Of a DNA stretch of 53,561 nucleotides, positions 48,650 through 53,561 are shown one piece after another. The stretch covers positions 1 to 53,561 of the forward strand of contig NZ_JRGK01000034.1 in NCBI RefSeq assembly GCF_000764645.1, given 5' to 3'. Made by a program: the position numbers and the translations under genes. The DNA comes from Aeromonas finlandensis (GTDB lineage Bacteria > Pseudomonadota > Gammaproteobacteria > Enterobacterales > Aeromonadaceae). How positions within the stretch are numbered: position 1 is the stretch's first letter; each line of letters opens with the position of its first letter. A model generated the notes under the pieces. The model searched no databases. It was not told the DNA's origin and worked only from the letters and a program-made list of their open reading frames with translations.

Positions 48650-48871
48650 AATTTTTTTCGCGCGAAATGAAAATCAGAGCAAGATTTGCTGAATGTGAAC
48701 CGAGGGAGTATACCGTCTGGCATGGTCGGATAATAGGCGAAATTGCAGCGGATTCGCGGGATGGTGCTGCGCTGTGGCTGGTCGGGCGGGATGTCCGGTA
48801 TATGATGTGAGCAGTGCCGCCTGCAGAGTGGGCAGGGTCGGGGAAGCCGCTGAAATAACGAGGGAGAGGAA

Positions 48872-49450
48872 ATGGAACTGCGCTGCGCCTGGGTGACCAA
48901 GGACCCGGAATACATTGAATACCATGACAAACAGTGGGGCAGGCCGGTCTATGACGCCCGCGAGCTGTTTGCCAAGCTCTGCCTCGATGGCCAGCAGGCG
49001 GGGCTGTCGTGGATCACCATCCTCAAGCGCACCGAGAGCTATTACCGCGCCTATGCCGACTTTGATCCGCAGCGTATCGTGCAGTTCGACGAGCAGGATG
49101 TGGAGCGGCTGATGCAGGACAGCGGCATCATCCGCAACCGGCTCAAGGTGCAGTCGATCATCAAAAACGCCCGCGCCCTGCTGGCGCTGGAGGCTGAAGG
49201 CATCGACTTCGTCGATTATCTGTGGAGCTTTGTCGGCGGCGCCCCCATCGTCCACCAGCGGCAGGGCAATGGCGATATTCCGGCGACCTCGCCGGAGTCG
49301 GATGCCATGTCGAAAGCGCTCAAGAAACGCGGTTTTACCTTCGTCGGCAGCACCATCTGCTACGCCTTTATGCAGGCGGTGGGGATGGTGAACGATCATC
49401 TGGTCAGCTGCCCCTGCCACGCCGAATGCCAGCAGGCTGCCCACACATAG
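48872..49450 (+). CDS. tag: 3-methyladenine DNA glycosylase I (Tag)
   Basis: Removes 3-methyladenine from alkylated DNA in base-excision repair. The 192-residue helix-hairpin-helix protein has the family start RCAWVTKDPEYIEYHDKQWGRP, with the first Cys and His zinc ligands. It also has the base-pocket region ELFAKLCLDGQQAGLSWITILKRTESYY, SFVGG, and the C-terminal CPCHAEC holding the remaining zinc ligands. Confidence 0.96.
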   Translation: MELRCAWVTKDPEYIEYHDKQWGRPVYDARELFAKLCLDGQQAGLSWITILKRTESYYRAYADFDPQRIVQFDEQDVERLMQDSGIIRNRLKVQSIIKNARALLALEAEGIDFVDYLWSFVGGAPIVHQRQGNGDIPATSPESDAMSKALKKRGFTFVGSTICYAFMQAVGMVNDHLVSCPCHAECQQAAHT

Positions 49451-49466
49451 TTCTGTCAAACCAGTC

Positions 49467-49514
49467 CCGAAAACAACAATGCCAGTCATGGCTGACTGGC
49501 ATTGTTGTTTTCGG
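49467..49514. terminator. Perfect 22-bp hairpin between tag and a chemoreceptor gene
   Basis: Bases 49467-49488 pair without mismatch with 49493-49514 around a 4-nt loop. Flanking and internal A/T runs let it terminate both convergent genes. Confidence 0.85.
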
Positions 49515-49528
49515 AAGGTGAGGGGCGG

Positions 49529-51565
49529 TTACTCCACCCCCGCATGGATCATGCATTCGCTGTACTGCTTGTCGACCTTGAAGATGTGGTTGAGCAGCCA
49601 GTTCTTCAGAAAGATGATCAGCTCCATGTTGAGATCCTGCTCGTCGGTATCCTCGCGCCGGATCAGGGTATCCAGCTCGCTCAGCAGCTTGGTGTGCTCC
49701 TGCTTGTGGCGCTGCAACTCGGGGTAACGGGCTCGCTCCATGCTGCGCTCCTCATCGGCAAAGTGCTGGACGGCCAGTTTCAGCAACTCGTCCAGCCGCT
49801 GCTTGCGTTGCGGAGCCGGGCTGTTCTCCCGTACCGCGTGGTAGAAGCGGTTCATCGCCTCGAACAACCCCTGATGCTGCCGATCCACGCTGGCCACGCG
49901 CACCATAAAGGCTTCGTTCCAGTGCAGCAGATCGTGCTCGTGGCCACTGAGGTCCCGTTGGCTCACCTCGAACTGCTCGCTGATAAGATTGATCTCTTCG
50001 TTGGCCTGGTTCAGATCCCGGGTGTGAGCGCGGCTCTCGCGGGCAAGATCCAGACATTCGCGGGCAATATTGGCAACCTGCATGACGTTACGGTTGGTCT
50101 CTTCGGCGACCTGCGCCTGTTGCTCGGCTGCCGTGGCGATCTGGTTGTTCATATCGGCCACCCGGGTAATGGCGGTGACGATGGCGCCAAGGGTTTCACC
50201 GGTGCCGGCAGCCTGATTGACCGCCTGTTCGCTGACGTTGCGGGTGGTGTGCATGGTGTTGACCGCGTGGCGGGTGTTGTGCTGCAGCGCTTCGATCCGC
50301 TTCTGGATATCGACGGTGGCGGTCTGGGTGCGGGTCGCCAGCTGGCGCACCTCGTCGGCCACCACCGCAAAACCGCGTCCCTGTTCACCAGCGCGTGCCG
50401 CTTCGATGGCGGCATTGAGCGCCAGCAGGTTGGTCTGCTCCGAGATGGTGCTGATCACCTGCAGTATGTTGCCGATCTGGCTGCTCTCCTGATCCAGCTG
50501 GGTCACCTCACCGGCGGATTGTTCGATATGGGTGGCCACCTGACGGATCAGGGTGATGGTGTGGCTCACCTGCTGCTGGCCATCGTGAGCCTGCTGCTGG
50601 GTGAGCAGGGTGTCCTGGCTGGCTTGCTCGGTGTTGTGTTCGATGTTGTGGACGGTGGCGGTCATTTCATTGATGGCGGTCGCCAGCAGATCGGTATTCT
50701 GCTGGGCCTGCTGCATGCTGTTGAGGGTGCTGCCGGAGAGCTTCATCAGCAGCGCCATCTTGTCGTGGGTCTGGTTGGAGACCTGCTGTACCGAGCCGAT
50801 CAGGCTGTCGATATTGTCGAGAAAGCGGTTGAAGACGGTGGCGAGATAGGCGAACTCGTCCTGCCCCTGGCTACGCAGCCGGAAGGTGAGGTTGTGACTG
50901 TGGTTGGCCAGCTCAACCAGCTGTGCCATCAGATGTTGCAGTGGTCGCACCGTCTTGAGATAGATTAACAGCAGCATCAGCAGAATGATGGTCAGGCTGA
51001 TCACCAGCAGCAGCAGATCCTGGGTTTGCAACGCGTTGCTCTGGTCTTCAATCGCCGTTTCCTGGCGCATTAGCTGTTGCTGCTGCTGAACCAGCGCCCC
51101 TTCCACCTGACTGGCAATGGTATCGGTTATCGCATCAAACCCCTCTCCCGGCTGTTTCATCAAGTGGTTGCCCGCTTCGCGTCCCTCCTTGAGGTAGGCA
51201 TCGACCATCTGTTTGCCGACCTCGAGCTGGCGGGTGAGCTGGGGGGTGAGGGCGCTTTGCAGCTGCGGCAGGGTGGCGAGCAACTGCCGGGCAGCCTGTG
51301 CGTGTTGCTCGGCTTCGGAGATGGAGTCCTGTTCTCCCGAGACGGCGGCATCGGTCAGAAACTGCTGCACCTGAGTGGTGTGATAGCGCAGCTCCTGCAG
51401 GGTGATTTGCCGGTTGGCACTGCTGATCAGCGCTTCCGGCAGTTGCCCGAGCCGATCGGTCAGGGTACTGCGCCAGATGCCGCCAAGCACCATGGTGAGC
51501 AGGATGACGAGGCCCGCCCCCAGCAGCAGGCGCCGGATCGAGAGGTTATGAAGCAGTGCAGACAT
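49529..51565 (-). CDS. Methyl-accepting chemotaxis protein with C-terminal hemerythrin domain
   Basis: Chemoreceptor of 678 residues from ATG 51565, with AGGGG ahead. The N-terminal membrane helix ([17 protein letters not shown]) is followed by a four-helix-bundle periplasmic sensor, a second helix ([20 protein letters not shown]), HAMP, and the signalling domain with tip [34 protein letters not shown]. The last ~130 residues are a bacteriohemerythrin with the di-iron ligands in order: [26 protein letters not shown]. Hemerythrin-tailed receptors such as Desulfovibrio DcrH sense oxygen, so this is a likely cytoplasmic O2 sensor. Confidence 0.92.
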   Translation of the reverse strand: MSALLHNLSIRRLLLGAGLVILLTMVLGGIWRSTLTDRLGQLPEALISSANRQITLQELRYHTTQVQQFLTDAAVSGEQDSISEAEQHAQAARQLLATLPQLQSALTPQLTRQLEVGKQMVDAYLKEGREAGNHLMKQPGEGFDAITDTIASQVEGALVQQQQQLMRQETAIEDQSNALQTQDLLLLVISLTIILLMLLLIYLKTVRPLQHLMAQLVELANHSHNLTFRLRSQGQDEFAYLATVFNRFLDNIDSLIGSVQQVSNQTHDKMALLMKLSGSTLNSMQQAQQNTDLLATAINEMTATVHNIEHNTEQASQDTLLTQQQAHDGQQQVSHTITLIRQVATHIEQSAGEVTQLDQESSQIGNILQVISTISEQTNLLALNAAIEAARAGEQGRGFAVVADEVRQLATRTQTATVDIQKRIEALQHNTRHAVNTMHTTRNVSEQAVNQAAGTGETLGAIVTAITRVADMNNQIATAAEQQAQVAEETNRNVMQVANIARECLDLARESRAHTRDLNQANEEINLISEQFEVSQRDLSGHEHDLLHWNEAFMVRVASVDRQHQGLFEAMNRFYHAVRENSPAPQRKQRLDELLKLAVQHFADEERSMERARYPELQRHKQEHTKLLSELDTLIRREDTDEQDLNMELIIFLKNWLLNHIFKVDKQYSECMIHAGVE

Positions 51566-51820
51566 GGAAAGACCCCTGAAACCTATTGATGGTGCTTTCA
51601 ATAGTAGTCAATAGCACCACATCAGGGCTTGCCGTTTCTGACCTGGAATTGCCTCATATGGAGCCTTGTGGTGCTCGACTCATATCCAGTGCGGCTTGGC
51701 ATAAGGGTGGCCATCCGCCAGAAGGGGGCGCAATCAGCATGCTGACGTCACACCTTGGCATGCCTTTGGAGTAGAATGCGCGCTCTCCGGTTTAGAGTCG
51801 GTTTTTTCAGAGGTTTTTTC

Positions 51821-52477
51821 ATGCATTTCAAGACAATTGTTCCAGCTGTTGCGCTGGCCGTAGCCCTGAGCGGCTGTACCACCAACCCCTACACAGGTGA
51901 ATCCCAGACCTCCAAAGGGGCCTGGGGCGCGCTGGCCGGTGCCGCTGCCGGTGCGGCCGTGGGTGCCCTCTCTTCCAGCAAGGGTGATCGCAAGAAGGGT
52001 ATCCTGACTGGCGTGGCAGCCGGTGCGGCGCTGGGCGGTGGTATCGGTTACTACATGGATGTGCAGGAAGCCAAGCTGCGCGAGAAGCTGCAAGGCACTG
52101 GCGTCAGCGTGACCCGCAATGGCAATGAGTTGATCCTCAACATGCCGAACAACGTCACCTTCGACAGCTCCAGCGCCCAGCTGAAAGCGGCCGGTGCCAA
52201 CACCCTCTCTGGCGTCGCCATGGTGGTCGCCGAGTTCGACAAGACCCGCCTGAACGTGGTCGGTCACACCGATAGCACCGGTTCCCGCGATCTGAACATG
52301 AAGCTCTCCCGCGAACGCGCCGATGCCGTTGCCGCCCAGCTGATTGGCCAGGGCGTAGCAGGCAGCCGTATCTCCACCACCGGCGTAGGCCCGGATCAGC
52401 CGGTTGCCACCAACAGCACCGCTGCTGGCAAAGCCCAGAACCGCCGCGTGACCATTACCCTGACCCCGACTGCCTAA
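51821..52477 (+). CDS. yiaD: OmpA-family lipoprotein, YiaD-like
   Basis: Outer-membrane lipoprotein of 218 residues. The start MHFKTIVPAVALAVALSGC gives a lipobox (LSGC); the longer upstream frame would bury it. Residues 35-90 form a glycine-zipper segment (GALAGAAAGAAVGAL; GVAAGAALGGGIGYYMD). The C-terminal OmpA peptidoglycan-binding domain has VTFDSSSAQLK, VVGHTDSTGSRDLNMKLSRERADAV and AQNRRVTITLTP. Size and layout match E. coli YiaD. Confidence 0.9.
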   Translation: MHFKTIVPAVALAVALSGCTTNPYTGESQTSKGAWGALAGAAAGAAVGALSSSKGDRKKGILTGVAAGAALGGGIGYYMDVQEAKLREKLQGTGVSVTRNGNELILNMPNNVTFDSSSAQLKAAGANTLSGVAMVVAEFDKTRLNVVGHTDSTGSRDLNMKLSRERADAVAAQLIGQGVAGSRISTTGVGPDQPVATNSTAAGKAQNRRVTITLTPTA

Positions 52478-52498
52478 GTCGTCCGGTTTCGGTAACGA

Positions 52499-52528
52499 AA
52501 AGGCCCCGCCAGTGATGGCGGGGCCTTT
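52499..52528 (+). terminator. Terminator after the YiaD-like gene
   Basis: AAAGGCCCCGCCA pairs with TGGCGGGGCCTTT around a short loop. Confidence 0.9.
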
Positions 52529-52569
52529 CTATTTGAGCCGTTGCGAGCAATCGCGCCTTGTTCTTTGCT

Positions 52570-52610
52570 CCCTTCTCCCCTTGTGGGAGAAGGGCTGGGG
52601 ATGAGGGGGA
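52570..52610. repeat. Extragenic palindromic element
   Basis: CCCTTCTCCC (52570-52579) pairs with GGGAGAAGGG (52585-52594), followed by CTGGGGATGAGGG. This is the form of a stem-loop I recall as common between genes in many proteobacteria. It lies just beyond the duplicated yoaB tail. Confidence 0.55.
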
Positions 52611-52620
52611 TAACCGTCTC

Positions 52621-52738
52621 TTAGACAGCCGCAGTCAGCTGCACTTCGACCTTGTAGCCTTCGTGGGCCAGACGGGCCTGCACGCAAGCGCGGACCGGTG
52701 CGGTGTTGGCGTCAGGGGATCCAGGCATCCCGTTTTGC
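52621..52738 (-). pseudogene. Duplicated 3' end of the RidA-family gene (118-bp tandem repeat)
   Basis: The first 85 bp differ from 52739-52823 at only five positions, and on the minus strand all five are synonymous. The frame still reads TAPVRACVQARLAHEGYK... LTAAV-stop. Homology resumes after a 4-bp indel (GGATCCAGGCATCCC) and ends near 52731. No full gene remains; an in-frame ATG at 52728 gives only 35 codons. Confidence 0.88.
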
Positions 52739-53086
52739 TTAGACAGCCGCAGTCAGCTGCACTTCCACCTTGTAGCCTTCGTGGGCCAAGCGGGCCTGTA
52801 CGCAGGCGCGGACCGGTGCGGTGCCAGCCGGGATCCAGGCATCCCACTGCTCGTTGAAGGCAGCGATATCCTGAATGTCTTTGAGATAGATATTGGCCAT
52901 CAGGATCTTGTCGACGCCGGAGCCGTTGGCTTCCAGCAGGCACTGCAGGCTCTCAAGCACTTCGCGGGTCTGCTGGTGGATGTCGGCCTCTTCGCTGACG
53001 GGTACTTCCACCACATAGAGGGTGCCATTGTGGATGACCACGTCTGACCAGCGCTGGGTGGTGCCGATTCGGGTAATGGTTGTCAT
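52739..53086 (-). CDS. yoaB: RidA/YjgF-family protein, YoaB-like
   Basis: Small trimeric enamine/imine deaminase-superfamily protein of 115 residues. It resembles E. coli YoaB (RWSDVVIHNGTLYVV; WDAWIPAGTAPVRACVQARL). The conserved Arg in APVRACVQ corresponds to the catalytic Arg of RidA. It is followed on the minus strand by a duplicate of its own last ~30 codons, and tusA ends 22 bp before its start. Confidence 0.9.
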   Translation of the reverse strand: MTTITRIGTTQRWSDVVIHNGTLYVVEVPVSEEADIHQQTREVLESLQCLLEANGSGVDKILMANIYLKDIQDIAAFNEQWDAWIPAGTAPVRACVQARLAHEGYKVEVQLTAAV

Positions 53087-53107
53087 GGAGTGCTCCGGTA
53101 CGGGGGC

Positions 53108-53353
53108 TTATTGACCCTTGCGGATCAGATAGCGGTAGGGGGCCTGCTCTGTCTCGCTGGCGACAAGGGTGTGATCCATAAAGCGGCAGAAACTGGGGAT
53201 GTCGCGGGTGGTTGAAGGATCGTCGGCGCTGACCAGCAGGGTCTCGCCATCCGCCATCAGCCGCACTTTCTTGCGCACCATCATCACGGGTTCCGGGCAA
53301 CGAAGCCCGATTGCGTCCAACTCATGAGTTGCACCACAGAATAAATCACTCAT
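53108..53353 (-). CDS. tusA: Sulfurtransferase TusA
   Basis: Small sulfur carrier that accepts persulfide from IscS for tRNA 2-thiouridine synthesis and other sulfur transfer. The 81-residue protein has the motif [20 protein letters not shown] with the active Cys in RCPEP, and ends in [10 protein letters not shown]...YRYLIRKG. It is upstream of yoaB on the same strand. Confidence 0.95.
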   Translation of the reverse strand: MSDLFCGATHELDAIGLRCPEPVMMVRKKVRLMADGETLLVSADDPSTTRDIPSFCRFMDHTLVASETEQAPYRYLIRKGQ

Positions 53354-53522
53354 CTATTATCAACCTTCAACCTATTCGGCTGCCAATGATACTCAGGGCT
53401 AAAAAATAATCAAACAATCGACCGTTCAATCAGCATATGTAACCGAAATGTTATTGGCCCCTATCCAGCTTGCGCCGGACGAGTAATATAAAAATTGAAC
53501 CATATTCAACAAGGAGGTGAAT

Positions 53523-53561
53523 ATGCAGGTCTCCTACGGCAGATTACAGGCCTATGCAGGC
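53523..53561 (+). CDS. 5' end of an unidentified gene, truncated by the window
   Basis: ATG 53523 (MQVSYGRLQAYAG) is preceded at optimal distance by AAGGAGGTGA, a near-complete anti-Shine-Dalgarno match, implying strong translation. Only 13 codons are inside the window, so the product cannot be named. The 170 bp before it are AT-rich and divergent from tusA. Confidence 0.7.
   Translation, partial: MQVSYGRLQAYAG

Overview
The window reads as a chromosomal segment of an Aeromonas-like gammaproteobacterium. The basis is high GC coding sequence with strong C/G third-position preference, gammaproteobacterial gene orders (ubiE-ubiJ-ubiB-tatABC-tatD-hemB, gppA-rhlB facing trxA-rho, ubiD-fre, glpE-glpG, livJ-livH-livM-livG-livF, glyQ-glyS), and a Pla-1/cef-type lipoprotein lipase, a family named from Aeromonas. 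Species assignment is inference; no 16S rRNA or tRNA gene was recognised here.

Layout. 1-9.8 kb: cytosine salvage (codBA, with an operator-like palindrome inside its promoter), a fluoride channel (crcB), ubiquinone biosynthesis (ubiE, ubiJ, ubiB), the twin-arginine translocase (tatABC), tatD and hemB. 9.9-12.4 kb: a multidomain secreted GH18 chitinase on the minus strand, preceded by a c-di-GMP-I (GEMM) riboswitch. 12.7-18.4 kb: prlC, a GGDEF-EAL protein and rsmJ. 18.4-23.4 kb: rof, gppA and rhlB on the minus strand facing trxA and rho. 23.5-31.2 kb: an unknown exported protein, ubiD-fre, a PAS-GGDEF cyclase, ubiK and the lipase. 31.2-37.5 kb: glpEG and the branched-chain amino acid ABC operon. 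37.9-42.4 kb: a LacI-family regulator, a CZB chemoreceptor preceded by a perfect FNR-type box, and a membrane protein with a SPOR-like tail. 42.4-45.6 kb: an AT-rich accessory island. 45.6-53.5 kb: glySQ, tag, a hemerythrin-tailed chemoreceptor, a YiaD-like OmpA lipoprotein, a RidA-family protein, tusA and the start of one more gene.

Two things stand out. First, the island holds two AT-rich genes among three copies of a ~140-160 bp repeat with inverted ends. One gene encodes a Vsr/DUF559-type nuclease. The other encodes a stand-alone HslV/proteasome-like Ntn hydrolase with its Thr/Asp/Lys triad in place and no unfoldase partner nearby. Second, at least five genes (chitinase, prlC, ubiD, livH/livM, yoaB; possibly tatC) are followed by a decayed second copy of their own last 10-30 codons and stop. 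Where the two copies align well the nucleotide differences are almost all synonymous, so the copies diverged as working genes. I read these as scars of one-sided import of divergent alleles; the livH scar remains open as a translationally coupled 28-codon micro-ORF.

Signalling is another theme: a c-di-GMP riboswitch, two c-di-GMP enzymes, and two chemoreceptors carrying C-terminal metal-binding sensor domains (zinc CZB and di-iron hemerythrin). All calls come from reading the sequence and recalling families; no database search was run.
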